A stretch of DNA of 64,000 nucleotides from Pseudomonas putida (GCF_028682635.1 NZ_JANHLK010000002.1:248001-312000), one strand, 5' to 3'; shown: positions 44,583-54,025, counted from the first letter of the stretch. Numbers and translations: made by a program. Notes: generated by a model from the sequence alone, not told the origin.

Positions 44583-44598
44583 TTGGCTTCTTTTTCAC
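44583..44598 (+). promoter_or_regulatory. Candidate ColR-binding site
   Basis: The segment ends in CTTTTTCAC (44590-44598), the conserved half of the ColR site as I recall it, and the preceding seven bases TTGGCTT fit the rest with one mismatch (G for A). It lies about 100 bases upstream of the transferase start. ColR controls lipid A modification genes in Pseudomonas. Confidence 0.5.
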
Positions 44599-44696
44599 GA
44601 AAAATTGATGGTCGGCTACCTACAGTTAGTGTCGCCGCGATAAATGAAATTTTCACATTTGTTGACGGCACTTCTTTTCAGGAACAGCCGAAAATC

Positions 44697-46346
44697 ATGT
44701 TGAAGATTAAAGCCGTGCACCCGGAATGGGTGACACTGATTGCTAGCGCCTTTTTACTGACCGCCTTCAATGTTGTCTTGTGGCAGCACCTCTTCGATAT
44801 CACCACGGCTGACGGTAAAGGCATCGTCCTGCGCGTGGCGTTCGGGGCGATGATCCTTGCGGCCTTCAACATTGTCCTGACCTTGCTGGCTTTCCGGCCG
44901 GTGCTCAAACCCCTGCTTACCCTGCTGTTCATGATCAGTGCCGGCGTCGCTTATTTCATGGGCCAATACGGTGTCCTGATCGACATTGGCATGTTGCGCA
45001 ACTTCGCTCAAACCAATGCCACGGAAGTGCGCGACTTATTGTCTTTGAAGTTGCTGGCTTATATTGTTTTTCTTGGTGTGCTGCCGTCCTGGTTGTTGTG
45101 GAAAACGCCGGTTAATTACCGCCGCTGGCATCGGGAGTTATTAAGCAAGGCACTGGTGACTGTTGCCTCGGCGGCGGTCATTGGTGGTGTTGCACTGGTT
45201 AACTATCAGGGCCTGTCTTCATTGTTTCGCAATCACCACGAACTGCGCCTGATGGTGGTTCCGAGCAACTATATTGGTGCCTCCGCCGGTTACTTGCGCG
45301 AGCAGGTCGCCTCGGCACGCCAGCCCTTTGTCAAAGTCGGTGAAGATGCCCGGCGCGATTCTGCCTGGCAATCCCATGCTCGCAAGTCGCTGACGGTCCT
45401 GGTGGTGGGGGAGAGTGCCCGGGCAGAGAACTTCGGCATTCTGGGCTACAACCGCGACACCACACCGATGCTGGGTAAGGAAGCCGGGCTCATCGCCTTT
45501 ACCGACGTGAAGTCATGCGGCACTGAAACAGCGGTGTCGGTGCCCTGCATGTTTTCCAACATGGGACGCAAGGATTACAACGCGAGCAAGGCCAGGAACG
45601 AAGAAGGCCTGCTGGATGTGCTCAAGCGTGCCGGTCTCGACGTGATCTGGCGTGACAACCAGTCTGGCTGCAAGGGGACTTGCGATCGGGTCACCCTCGA
45701 CGACCTCAGCAACCTGAAAAACCCGGTGTTGTGCGCCAACAGTGAATGCCGCGATGAAATCCTCCTGCAAGGCCTGCAGCATTTTATCGACACCCTGGAT
45801 AAGGACACGGTACTGGTACTACACCAGATGGGCAGTCACGGTCCGGAGTACTACAAACGTTATCCAAAGGAATTCGAACGCTTTACTCCGGTTTGCAAGA
45901 GCAATGCACTGAACAACTGCAGCCGCGAAAGCATCATCAACGGCTACGACAACACCCTGGTGTACACCGACCATGTGTTGTCGACCCTGATCGATCTGCT
46001 GCGCAGCAACCAGGACAAAGTCGATACCGCGATGCTGTATCTGTCGGACCACGGCGAATCCCTGGGCGAATACAACCTGTTCCTGCATGGCACGCCTTAC
46101 ATGCTTGCACCGGATCAACAGAAACATGTGGCGATGCTGGCCTGGTTCTCCGACAGCTATCAGAAGTCGTTCTCGGTGGACACCCATTGCCTGCAACTGA
46201 GTCGTGAAAAGCCCTTGAGCCAGGACAACCTGTTCCATTCGATGCTGGGGCTGCTGGAGGTCAACAGCCAAGTTTATAACCAGGACCTGGATATGTTTGC
46301 CGGGTGCCGCAGAGCCGCAATCGATGGCGTGCTGGCCAAGGGGTGA
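44697..46346 (+). CDS. Lipid A phosphoethanolamine transferase (EptA type)
   Basis: A 549-residue inner-membrane enzyme. Five N-terminal helices (about 1-170) are followed by a periplasmic sulfatase-like domain. The metal and nucleophile motif VVGESARAENFGILGYNRDT (240 region) and CGTETAVSVPCMF (274-286), with the catalytic Thr, are intact. A later LYLSDHGESLGEYNLFLHG provides the metal His and Asp. It adds phosphoethanolamine to lipid A or core phosphates, which lowers polymyxin binding. Start ATG 44697 has only a weak CAGGAA site. Confidence 0.92.
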   Translation: MLKIKAVHPEWVTLIASAFLLTAFNVVLWQHLFDITTADGKGIVLRVAFGAMILAAFNIVLTLLAFRPVLKPLLTLLFMISAGVAYFMGQYGVLIDIGMLRNFAQTNATEVRDLLSLKLLAYIVFLGVLPSWLLWKTPVNYRRWHRELLSKALVTVASAAVIGGVALVNYQGLSSLFRNHHELRLMVVPSNYIGASAGYLREQVASARQPFVKVGEDARRDSAWQSHARKSLTVLVVGESARAENFGILGYNRDTTPMLGKEAGLIAFTDVKSCGTETAVSVPCMFSNMGRKDYNASKARNEEGLLDVLKRAGLDVIWRDNQSGCKGTCDRVTLDDLSNLKNPVLCANSECRDEILLQGLQHFIDTLDKDTVLVLHQMGSHGPEYYKRYPKEFERFTPVCKSNALNNCSRESIINGYDNTLVYTDHVLSTLIDLLRSNQDKVDTAMLYLSDHGESLGEYNLFLHGTPYMLAPDQQKHVAMLAWFSDSYQKSFSVDTHCLQLSREKPLSQDNLFHSMLGLLEVNSQVYNQDLDMFAGCRRAAIDGVLAKG

Positions 46347-46499
46347 GAGTTTAGATGGCTGGGAAAGGTCGGTTAGGCCTTGTTTGCCGGACTATTCTTA
46401 CGATCAGGAAGGCATTTTCGCTAAAGCTCTTGTTCAGTGAATGCGCGGAAATCGTCGAGGGCGATATATACTGCGCGCCATTCTTCAAGGGAGAGCCGT

Positions 46500-47633
46500 G
46501 TGGCCATCGATATTCACTGGATTCGCGACAACGATAGCCTCGGTCGGTTTTGCACCGAGTGGCAGCAGCTGCCGTTCGTTGCCCTCGACACCGAATTCAT
46601 GCGGGTCGACACCTTCTATCCGATCGCAGGCCTGCTGCAGGTCGGCGATGGCGAACGTGCCTACCTGATCGATCCGCTGACCATCGACAACTGGCAGCCA
46701 TTGGCCGCCTTGCTGGAAAATCCGGCGGTGGTCAAGGTTGTCCATGCGTGCAGCGAAGACCTCGAAGTCCTGCTGCGCCTGACCGGTAGCCTGCCGGCGC
46801 CGCTGTTCGATACCCAACTGGCCGCCGCTTACCTGAACCTGGGTTTCTCCATGGGCTATTCGCGGCTGGTGCAGGAAGTGCTGGGCATCGACCTGCCCAA
46901 GGGCGAAACCCGTTCCGACTGGCTGCAACGTCCGCTTTCCGAAACCCAGATCAGCTATGCCGCCGAAGACGCCGTGCACCTGGCGGAAGTCTTCGTCAAG
47001 TTGCGCCCGCAACTCTCGGACGACAAATACGCCTGGGTCCTGGAAGACGGAGCGGAGCTGGTGGCCAACCTGCGCCGCGAGATCGACCCGTACGAGGTCT
47101 ATCGCGACGCCAAGCTGGCCTGGAAGCTGTCCCGCGCGCAACTCGCCGTGTTGCGTGAGCTGTGCGCCTGGCGCGAGCAGGAGGCGCGTGCCCGCGACCT
47201 GCCGCGCAACCGCATCATCCGCGAGCATTCGCTGTGGCCGTTGGCGCGCACCCAGCCGGACAACCTCGGTGCACTGGCGAAAATCGAAGACATGCACCCG
47301 CGTACCGTGCGTCAGGACGGCGAGTTTCTGCTTGATCTGATCAAGCGCTCTGGCAGTGTGTCGCCGGAGCAATGGCCGCCCGCCGTGCCTGAACCGTTGC
47401 CGGTGGACGCCGCCGCGCTGCTCAAGCGGCTCAAGGCCATCGGCCAGGCCGAGGGCGAACGCCTGAACATCGCGCCTGAGGTGATGCTGCGCAAGAAAAC
47501 CCTGGAAGCGCTGCTCAAGAGCGGCTTCCCCAATGGTCCCTACCAATTGCCTGATTCATTGCGTGGCTGGCGCCGCGAATTGATGGGCCAGGCGCTGCTC
47601 GACAGCCTGGCCACCGCCGGAGAACAGCCTTGA
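46500..47633 (+). CDS. rnd: Ribonuclease D
   Basis: A 377-residue 3'-to-5' exoribonuclease for tRNA and stable RNA maturation. DEDD residues appear in [12 protein letters not shown] (Asp/Glu), [11 protein letters not shown] (Asp) and [10 protein letters not shown] (Asp), and an HRDC domain fills about 210-290. Start is a GTG at 46500 ([11 protein letters not shown]) with AAGGGAGA upstream, matching the length of Pseudomonas Rnd. The stop overlaps ycgL. Confidence 0.95.
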   Translation: MAIDIHWIRDNDSLGRFCTEWQQLPFVALDTEFMRVDTFYPIAGLLQVGDGERAYLIDPLTIDNWQPLAALLENPAVVKVVHACSEDLEVLLRLTGSLPAPLFDTQLAAAYLNLGFSMGYSRLVQEVLGIDLPKGETRSDWLQRPLSETQISYAAEDAVHLAEVFVKLRPQLSDDKYAWVLEDGAELVANLRREIDPYEVYRDAKLAWKLSRAQLAVLRELCAWREQEARARDLPRNRIIREHSLWPLARTQPDNLGALAKIEDMHPRTVRQDGEFLLDLIKRSGSVSPEQWPPAVPEPLPVDAAALLKRLKAIGQAEGERLNIAPEVMLRKKTLEALLKSGFPNGPYQLPDSLRGWRRELMGQALLDSLATAGEQP

Positions 47634-47923
47634 AACGTATTTGCTCGATCTACCGTAGTTCGAAGAAAAACGAGATGTACCTCTATGTGCTCAAGAGCGA
47701 TGCCCTGGAGCGTGTACCGGAACCCTTGATGGCCGCCTTCGGCAAAGCTATCCACGCGTTCGACCTGGTGTTGAGCCCCGAGCGCAAATTGTCGCGCGAG
47801 GACATCACCGTCGTGCTGGATAACCTCGAAAAGCAGGGCTACCACCTGCAAATGCCGCCGGCGGAAGAGGAATACATCGAACACTTGCCGGAAGAATTGC
47901 TGCGACGCAACGATCCCATGTGA
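47630..47923 (+). CDS. YcgL-domain protein
   Basis: A 97-residue protein beginning [19 protein letters not shown], the YcgL/UPF0745 signature. Function unknown. The start is a TTG whose last two bases overlap the rnd stop (TTGA at 47630-47633), so translation is probably coupled to rnd. Next-gene context (2-hydroxyacid dehydrogenase) gives no clue. Confidence 0.9.
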   Translation: MKRICSIYRSSKKNEMYLYVLKSDALERVPEPLMAAFGKAIHAFDLVLSPERKLSREDITVVLDNLEKQGYHLQMPPAEEEYIEHLPEELLRRNDPM

Positions 47924-48044
47924 TCGACAGACGGGCTTCGGTTCGAAGCCTTGATCAACACTGGAATGATTTTGGCGATGGCCGCACGGACGGAGCAGGA
48001 CTCTGTCGGCGGCCGTCTGCACTGTTTTTCGAAAGGTTTGAAGC

Positions 48045-48977
48045 ATGCGCGTCCTGATTGCTGAACACGACCACCCGGTGTACGCCCGACTGTTGCAAGA
48101 GACGGCGCCTGATGTGGAAGTACTGACCAGCGGCGATTCCGCCGAACTGGCACGCCTGGCGGCCGATTGCCCGGTCTGGCTCGGCCAGCCCGACTTGCTG
48201 GCGACCCTGCTGCGTCAGGGCCATCAGCCGCAATGGCTGCAGTCGACCTGGGCGGGCATCACGCCGCTGCTGGCCGACGGCTTGCCTCGGCACTATCGCC
48301 TGACCCGCGCGGTGGGGATTTTCGGTCAGGTCATGGCCGAATACGTGCTCACCTACATGCTCGGCCACGAACGTGAAGTGCTGGCGCGGCTGGTCAGCCA
48401 GGTCGAGCGCAAATGGGACAGTCGTCATGGCCAGAGCCTGGCGGGGCGCAAGGTATTGATCGTCGGCACCGGTGATATCGGGCAGACGGTGGCGCAGTTC
48501 CTCGTGCCTTTTGGTGTGCAGTTGTATGGCATCGCCAGTGAGGCCCGTGAGCAGGCCCCCTTTATCGAAGTCGGTTCGCTGGCGGATCTGCCACGCTTGG
48601 TCGGTGAAGTGGATTATGTGGTCAACCTGCTGCCAAATACACCGAACACCCACGATATCTACGATGCGGCGCTGTTCAAGCAGTTCAAGCCGAGCGGCTT
48701 GTTCATCAACGTCGGGCGCGGTGTGGCGGTGGTGGATGCGGATCTGGTGGAAGCCTTGAAGGAAGGCCATCTGGTGGGCGCCGTGATCGACGTCTGTCGC
48801 CAGGAGCCGCTGCCGCAACGTCATCCGTTCTGGACGGCCTTTGGCCTGCTGCTGACGGGCCACAGCTCGGCGCCCACCTCACCGTCGCTGATGGTGGAGC
48901 TGTTTGTCGCGAACCTGCGGGCGTATCAGGCGGGTGAAGCGTTGCGCGGGGAAGTGGATTTCAATCGCGGATACTGA
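48045..48977 (+). CDS. D-2-hydroxyacid dehydrogenase
   Basis: A 310-residue NAD(P)-dependent dehydrogenase. The nucleotide-binding motif VLIVGTGDIGQTVAQFL is at about 145, and the catalytic Arg (FINVGRGVAVVD), Glu (CRQEPLPQ) and His (LLTGHSSAPT) are in place. Family members reduce glyoxylate, hydroxypyruvate or similar; GhrA-like is most likely given the length, but I cannot settle it. Confidence 0.87.
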   Translation: MRVLIAEHDHPVYARLLQETAPDVEVLTSGDSAELARLAADCPVWLGQPDLLATLLRQGHQPQWLQSTWAGITPLLADGLPRHYRLTRAVGIFGQVMAEYVLTYMLGHEREVLARLVSQVERKWDSRHGQSLAGRKVLIVGTGDIGQTVAQFLVPFGVQLYGIASEAREQAPFIEVGSLADLPRLVGEVDYVVNLLPNTPNTHDIYDAALFKQFKPSGLFINVGRGVAVVDADLVEALKEGHLVGAVIDVCRQEPLPQRHPFWTAFGLLLTGHSSAPTSPSLMVELFVANLRAYQAGEALRGEVDFNRGY

Positions 48978-48990
48978 GTTGACGCTAAAC

Positions 48991-49084
48991 CTGTAGGAGC
49001 CGAGCTTGCTCGCGAAGAGGCCATCACATTCAACATCATCGTTGACTGTGACACCGCTATCGCGAGCAAGCTCGGCTCCTACAG
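48991..49084. repeat. Paired REP palindrome, type TGTAGGAGCCGAGCTTGCTC
   Basis: Arms CTGTAGGAGCCGAGCTTGCT and AGCAAGCTCGGCTCCTACAG are complementary, around a spacer of about 45 bases. It is between the convergent dehydrogenase and nitroreductase genes, and differs in its inner bases from the other types. Confidence 0.9.
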
Positions 49085-49101
49085 TAGATATGCGTTGTGG
49101 C

Positions 49102-49695
49102 TTAGAGGGTGAAGTCGCCTTCAGCCGCCAACTCGCTCAGCGGACGCCGCGGGCTCGGCTCTTCACGCGCCTGCAGGTAATCCGCCAGCGTCGCTTTATC
49201 CCCCAATTTGCCCACGGCCACGGCCGCATGCAGGGCGTAGCCTTCAGGAATGTTCAGCTCCTTGCGGGTCAGTTCCTGATCGAAACCGGCCATGCCGTGG
49301 GTGTGCCAGCCGCTGATGCTGGCTTGCAGCGCCAGGTGGCCCCAGGCGGAACCGGTGTCGAAGGTGTGCCACAGCGCCGGGGTCTCTTCGCTGGCGCCAG
49401 GCGCGGTGAAGGTGGTTTTCGAGATCACGATCACCAGTGCCGAGGCGTGTTGCGCCCAGCTGCGGTTGAATTCATTCAGCAGGCCCAGGTAACGCTCCCA
49501 GTTCGGCGTATCGCGACGCGCATAGAGAAACCGCCAAGGCTGCGAGTTGTACGCCGACGGTGCCCAGCGCGCGGCTTCGAAGAAGCTCAGCAGGGTTTCT
49601 TCAGGAATGCTTTCGCCGGTGAAGGCGCGGGGCGACCAGCGATCGGTGAACTGAGGGTGAATGACATAATCGGCAACGCGTGGGTTGGCACTCAT
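49102..49695 (-). CDS. Nitroreductase-family protein
   Basis: A 197-residue FMN-dependent flavoprotein fold. Family blocks RWSPRAFTGESIPEE (FMN loop), ARWAPSAYNSQPW and the C-terminal WHTHGMAGFDQEL are present. It may reduce nitro compounds or quinones with NAD(P)H. Start ATG 49695 (MSANPRVADY); a TTG precedes it. Substrate is unknown. Confidence 0.85.
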   Translation of the reverse strand: MSANPRVADYVIHPQFTDRWSPRAFTGESIPEETLLSFFEAARWAPSAYNSQPWRFLYARRDTPNWERYLGLLNEFNRSWAQHASALVIVISKTTFTAPGASEETPALWHTFDTGSAWGHLALQASISGWHTHGMAGFDQELTRKELNIPEGYALHAAVAVGKLGDKATLADYLQAREEPSPRRPLSELAAEGDFTL

Positions 49696-49859
49696 CAAGA
49701 GATTCCTGGCTACGTTTGAAAGTGGGAGCGACGCAAAACCCTACTTGGCGGCGCGATAACTGACAAGCGTGTTCTACCGGCAGTCGCCAATGCTTGGCCC
49801 GCGGGGCTGCGGGCACTAGACTGGCGGCCTTTTCACCACCTGATGTCGATGCTCGAACC

Positions 49860-50309
49860 ATGGCCGCCAAAGTAGAACCGTTCTGGATACGCAAAACCCT
49901 CGATCAACTTGATCAGCAGGAATGGGAATCGCTGTGCGACGGCTGTGGCCTGTGCTGCCTGCAAAAGCTCGAGGACGAAGACGACAACAGCGTCTATTAC
50001 ACGCGCATCGCTTGCAAACTGCTGGACCTGAAAACCTGCCAGTGCAGCGATTACCCCAACCGTCGCGCCTCGGTGCCGGATTGCATCCAGCTCACACCGG
50101 GCAAGGCCGACGAGTTCAAATGGCTGCCACCGACCTGTGGCTATCGCCTGGTCAGCGAGGGCAAGGACCTGCCGCTGTGGCATCACCTGGTGTGCGGTGA
50201 TCGCGACGCGGTGCACCACGAACGTATTTCCCAGTCCGGGCGCATGCTCGCCGAAGGCAGCGTGGCCGAAGAGGATTGGGAAGACCATCTGATTTTCCGC
50301 GCAGGTTAA
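49860..50309 (+). CDS. YcgN-type cysteine-cluster protein (UPF0260)
   Basis: A 149-residue cytoplasmic protein. The cluster [17 protein letters not shown] and further Cys residues ([37 protein letters not shown]) form the family's probable iron-sulfur or zinc-binding set. The family is conserved in gammaproteobacteria but uncharacterised. The start at 49860 gives the usual length. Confidence 0.9.
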   Translation: MAAKVEPFWIRKTLDQLDQQEWESLCDGCGLCCLQKLEDEDDNSVYYTRIACKLLDLKTCQCSDYPNRRASVPDCIQLTPGKADEFKWLPPTCGYRLVSEGKDLPLWHHLVCGDRDAVHHERISQSGRMLAEGSVAEEDWEDHLIFRAG

Positions 50310-50345
50310 GCGCAGCGCAGTTCAAGATTTCACGAAGGAGTGTGT

Positions 50346-51575
50346 ATGGCTGTGGGATGGCGGCGGGCGCTGGTCGTTGGGTTGTGCGCCCTGAGCGCGC
50401 CCGTGTGGGCGGCGAAGAAAGTCGATCTGGATTACCACGTGCGCCTGTTGCCGCAAAGCGACCAGGCTGAAGTACGCCTGACCCTGGCCCAGGGCGCGGC
50501 GGTCCGCAGCCTGGATTTCGACCTCGGCGACGGCAGTCACTACAGCGATTTCAAGGCCGACGGCCAATGGCAGCTGACCGAGGGCAAGCCGGCCCGCGGC
50601 GTGTGGCGCCCGGCGGCCGAAAAGGCCAGCCTGACCTGGCGGGTAAAGATCAGTCACGGGCGCAAGAGCGGCAGCTTCGACACCCGCATGACCCCGACCT
50701 GGGCACTGATGCGCGGTGACGATCTGGTGCCGCCAGCCAGGCTCGATCAGCAGGACGGCATCGAGCTGGTTTCACGCCTTGAATTCGAGTTGCCCACTGG
50801 CTGGCAAAGCGTCGAAACCGCCTGGCCGCGCATCGGCAAGAACAAGTTCCGCATCGATAACGTTTCCCGGCTGTTCGACCGGCCCACAGGCTGGATGCTC
50901 GCCGGGCATCTCGGCAGCCGTCGCACCCGCTTGGGCGAAACCGAAGTCACCGTCGCTTCACCGCGTGGCCAGGGCATGCGGCGCATGGATGTGCTGACGC
51001 TGCTGACGTTTGTCTGGCCCCAGGTACAGGCGGTGTTTCCTCGTCACCCGACCAAGTTGCTGATTGTCGGCGCCAACGATCCGATGTGGCGCGGCAGCCT
51101 GTCGGCGCACGAATCGATCTACCTGAATAGTCGCCTGCCGCTGGTCAGCGAAAGCGGGACCAGCCCGGTTGTGCGCGAGTTGGCCCAGGTGTTCGGGCGA
51201 ATCAACGATCAGCAGCGCAGCGACTGGATCAGTGAAGGTTTTGCCGAATACTACGCCATCGAACTGGTGCGCCGGGCCGGTGGCATGAGTGATGAGCGGT
51301 ATGAGGGCTTGCACGGGAAGCTGGTCAAGGACAGCCAGAAAGTCACCAGCTTGCGCGGCGAGCAGATCAGTGCGGCGCAGGTGGCCAAGGCGGTGTTGTT
51401 GCTACAGGAACTGGATCGCGAGATTCGCCTGAAGACGCGCAACAAGCGTTCGCTGGATGATGTGCTGCGCGGGGCGATGCATCTGGGGAGCATTGATACC
51501 AAGGAATTCGTACAGCTCAGTGAGAGCGTGCTTGGTGAGTCTTCCAAGGTCCTGGACACCGGGTTGCTTCAGTAA
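50346..51575 (+). CDS. Secreted protein resembling a degenerate zinc metallopeptidase
   Basis: A 409-residue exported protein with a signal peptide (1-23, ending PVWA). The region at about 270-305 reads SPVVRELAQVFGRI and DWISEGFAEYYAIELV. In gluzincin peptidases this would be HExxH and the second Glu motif, WxxEGFAEY. Here Arg277-Glu278-x-x-Gln281 replaces both zinc His, while Glu297 is kept. It is probably a non-catalytic relative used for binding. AAGGAG lies upstream of ATG 50346. Function unknown. Confidence 0.75.
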   Translation: MAVGWRRALVVGLCALSAPVWAAKKVDLDYHVRLLPQSDQAEVRLTLAQGAAVRSLDFDLGDGSHYSDFKADGQWQLTEGKPARGVWRPAAEKASLTWRVKISHGRKSGSFDTRMTPTWALMRGDDLVPPARLDQQDGIELVSRLEFELPTGWQSVETAWPRIGKNKFRIDNVSRLFDRPTGWMLAGHLGSRRTRLGETEVTVASPRGQGMRRMDVLTLLTFVWPQVQAVFPRHPTKLLIVGANDPMWRGSLSAHESIYLNSRLPLVSESGTSPVVRELAQVFGRINDQQRSDWISEGFAEYYAIELVRRAGGMSDERYEGLHGKLVKDSQKVTSLRGEQISAAQVAKAVLLLQELDREIRLKTRNKRSLDDVLRGAMHLGSIDTKEFVQLSESVLGESSKVLDTGLLQ

Positions 51576-51581
51576 CACCGC

Positions 51582-51676
51582 CATCGCCAGCAGGCTGGCT
51601 CCCACAGTGATCTTCGCTGTTCACACAATCTGCGCAACAAAGAAGATCCCCTGTGGGAGCCAGCCTGCTGGCGATG
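51582..51676. repeat. Paired REP palindrome, type CATCGCCAGCAGGCTGGCTC
   Basis: Complementary arms (51582-51607 and 51652-51676) around a spacer of about 45 bases, between the convergent secreted-protein and DUF2892-like genes. Confidence 0.9.
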
Positions 51677-51705
51677 AGGCCATAAGCCTTAGCGCAAATT
51701 CCCGA

Positions 51706-52083
51706 TCAAACCCCGGTTTTAGGCGACTTCAAGGAATCGTTGCCGGTGACGGTCGCGGTGTTGGTCGCTGCCTCGGCATTGGCTTTCAGCCGGTTCAACT
51801 CTTCGCCCGCGCGCTGAATCTTCGCCCGCACGTTGTTCATGTCCTGGCGGCTTTTTTCCAGCAGGCTTTTCGCCGAGCTGTGGCCGGTGATGCCGCGGGC
51901 CAGGGCCACGCCGCCGATGGCCACCTGAATCAGGCCGAACAGGCCGCCACGACGCAAGCCCTTGCCGACCATGACCACGCCACCCGCCAATGAACCGATG
52001 CGTTCCCAGCCATGGACATTCTGCTCGGAAGGGGTCTGGAACGGGGTGGATTCGATGCGCTCTACGCGTTTGAGTTCGCTCAT
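51706..52083 (-). CDS. Small membrane protein, DUF2892-like
   Basis: A 125-residue protein. Residues about 25-60 (WERIGSLAGGVVMVGKGLRR and LFGLIQVAIGGVALARG) form two short glycine-rich helices, with a coiled-coil-prone tail (SLLEKSRQDMNNVRAKIQRA). Function unknown. ATG 52083 chosen for its clean frame; a longer version extends upstream. Confidence 0.7.
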   Translation of the reverse strand: MSELKRVERIESTPFQTPSEQNVHGWERIGSLAGGVVMVGKGLRRGGLFGLIQVAIGGVALARGITGHSSAKSLLEKSRQDMNNVRAKIQRAGEELNRLKANAEAATNTATVTGNDSLKSPKTGV

Positions 52084-52163
52084 GATCTGACTCCAGGCTT
52101 GAGTAGTGGATAGATAAGCTGACTGCCGGAGCAGGCCACTTGTTCCATCGGATGTGCGGCGAT

Positions 52164-52634
52164 TCAGCGGAATTTCGGCCCCGAGCGAGTGTTGAGGCCC
52201 TTGGCCATGCGGTCGTAGAGCACGACGTTGACCGTGGCAGCGAGGTTCATGCAGCCGGTGGTCGGGATGTAGACCACGTCTTCGCACCAGTCACGGATCT
52301 CTTTATCCAGCGAGCCGTCTTCCGGGCCGAAGATGTAGAGCGCGCGGTCCGGGTGGGTGTACTCCGGCAACGGGCGGGCGCCGTCGACCAGTTCCACGGC
52401 AACGGGAACACAGTTGAGGGGCAGGATTTTCTTCAGGTCGTCGATGCCGATCAGCGGGATGTCGTAGTGGACGCGCTTGGTATCGGTGACGAAGTCGGCG
52501 GCGCGTTCATAACGTTTGCCGGTGTAGAACACCGACGCCACGCCGTAACAGCCAGCGGCGCGCATCACCGAACCGACGTTCTCCGGTGATTTGGGGTTAT
52601 ACAAACCAATGCAGCTGTACCGTTTGTCTGCCAC
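52164..52634 (-). CDS. SpoU-type RNA methyltransferase (TrmH family)
   Basis: A 156-residue SPOUT-fold 2'-O-methyltransferase. Motif 1 is LYNPKSPENVGSVMRAAGCYG, motif 2 is YIFGPEDGSLDKE, and motif 3 is MNLAATVNVVLYDRMAKG, which carries the deep-trefoil-knot SAM pocket. The start is GTG at 52634. A TrmL-type tRNA wobble methylase is possible, but the sequence is not specific enough to call. RNA target unknown. Confidence 0.87.
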   Translation of the reverse strand: MADKRYSCIGLYNPKSPENVGSVMRAAGCYGVASVFYTGKRYERAADFVTDTKRVHYDIPLIGIDDLKKILPLNCVPVAVELVDGARPLPEYTHPDRALYIFGPEDGSLDKEIRDWCEDVVYIPTTGCMNLAATVNVVLYDRMAKGLNTRSGPKFR

Positions 52635-52723
52635 GAGCGAAGCGCCTTTCAGGAAAAAGCGCGATTATACGGGGATTGAGGAGCTGCGGTCAGATTGGAG
52701 ATTGACGGTGCAGGCGCGGCCGC

Positions 52724-52801
52724 CATCGCCAGCAGGCTGGCTCCCACAGGGGATTTTCAGTGCACCAGAGATCCAGTGTGGGAGCCAGCCTGCTGGCGAT
52801 G
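52724..52801. repeat. Paired REP palindrome, type CATCGCCAGCAGGCTGGCTC
   Basis: Complementary arms around a spacer of about 28 bases, between the methyltransferase gene's start side and the yajD stop. Confidence 0.9.
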
Positions 52802-52823
52802 AGGCCGGGTCAGGCGGTGAAGA

Positions 52824-53195
52824 TCATTCGTCCTTCTTCATTAACCCCGCCAACGCCGCAAACGGGTTGTGCGTCGCCTTGGCGATTTTTGGCGTGCTCA
52901 GCGAGCCCTCGCCGAAATACTGCTGGTCGGTATAACGCGAGTGTTCGTTATCGTGGCAGTACAGGCACAACAATTCCCAGTTCGAACCGTCCTGGGGGTT
53001 GTTGTCGTGGTTGTGGTCGCGGTGGTGCACGGTCAGTTCGCTCAGGCGCTTGCCGGAAAATTCACGGGCGCAGCGGCCGCACACGTGCGGGTACATCTTC
53101 AGGGCCTTGTCGCGATAGCCCATTTCCTTGTCGCGCTGGTTATCGGCCAGGATGCGGTCCAGCTTCGAAGTGTTGGTCGGGGTGGACGAACTCAT
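52824..53195 (-). CDS. yajD: HNH-domain nuclease YajD
   Basis: A 123-residue protein with an HNH/endonuclease VII-type domain. Cys-ligand pairs CGRCAREF and CLYCHDNEH bracket LTVHHRDHNHDNNPQDGSNW, which contains the metal-binding His. YajD of E. coli is similar in length and residues. Role in the cell is unknown. Confidence 0.87.
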   Translation of the reverse strand: MSSSTPTNTSKLDRILADNQRDKEMGYRDKALKMYPHVCGRCAREFSGKRLSELTVHHRDHNHDNNPQDGSNWELLCLYCHDNEHSRYTDQQYFGEGSLSTPKIAKATHNPFAALAGLMKKDE

Positions 53196-53243
53196 GGGTT
53201 CACCTTTGTTGAATGACTAATGACGGTATACACGCAGTTTAGC

Positions 53244-53930
53244 TCAGCCCTTGAGCTTCTCGGCAATCCAGATGGTGTGGCGGGTGCCCTTGTTGCCGTG
53301 GGCGAAGACCTGCACTTCCTCGGCCTTGAAACCGGCTTTCTTCAGTTTGTCGGAAAACTGCCGGTCTGCGCTGGCCGACCAGACCGCCAGCACGCCTTTT
53401 GGTCGCAGGGCCTTGGCGCAGGCGCTCAGGCCGCCGGCGGAGTAGAGCCAGCTGTTGGCTCTCTGGGTCAGGCCTTCGGGGCCGTTGTCGACGTCGAGCA
53501 TGATCGCGTCGAAACCTTGCGGCTCTGCCTGCAGGACCTTGGCCACGTCTTCCAGGCGGATCACCGTGCGCGGGTCTTGCAGCGGGTTGCCGGCTTTCTC
53601 GCCCAGCGGCCCGCGGTTCCACTCCACGACGCCGGGCACCAGTTCGGCGACCACCACTTCAGCGCTCTTGCCCAGGTGCTTGAGCGCCGAGGCGAGGGTG
53701 AAGCCCATGCCCAGGCCACCGATCAACACCCGCGAGTTCGGTCTTCCTGCGACCTTGCGGCAGGGGATCTCGGCCAGGGCATCCTCGGAGCCGTGCATGC
53801 GCGTATTCATCAATTGTCCGCCGTCACCACCCTGGATCTTGATGACGAAATCCTCGCCGTACTCGAACAGGCACAGGGCACCGCCGTTCTCGGGAATAGG
53901 GGCGGTATCGAGCAGAACAAAACGTTTCAT
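53244..53930 (-). CDS. Spermidine-synthase-like methyltransferase-fold protein
   Basis: A 228-residue Rossmann-fold protein. VLIGGLGMGFTLASALKHLG is the nucleotide-type glycine loop, and DAIMLDVDNGPEGL is an acidic motif similar to polyamine aminopropyltransferases. The usual N-terminal beta domain of true spermidine synthases is missing, so it may be a related protein of unknown substrate. Start ATG 53930. Confidence 0.75.
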   Translation of the reverse strand: MKRFVLLDTAPIPENGGALCLFEYGEDFVIKIQGGDGGQLMNTRMHGSEDALAEIPCRKVAGRPNSRVLIGGLGMGFTLASALKHLGKSAEVVVAELVPGVVEWNRGPLGEKAGNPLQDPRTVIRLEDVAKVLQAEPQGFDAIMLDVDNGPEGLTQRANSWLYSAGGLSACAKALRPKGVLAVWSASADRQFSDKLKKAGFKAEEVQVFAHGNKGTRHTIWIAEKLKG

Positions 53931-54025
53931 GGGGCTCACTTGAGGAAAAATGGCAGCACAGGGGAAGGCAAACCGGCGCAGTTGGGAGTAGCCTGCAATC
54001 GACCACAAGGCCAACGGAGCCATTG

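Larger units (their letters stand above)
44378..44696. other. Divergent region between MFS gene and eptA-like gene
   Basis: 319 bases holding the promoter of the phosphoethanolamine transferase gene and its regulatory sites (44514-44531 and 44583-44598). I see no other gene. Confidence 0.55.
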
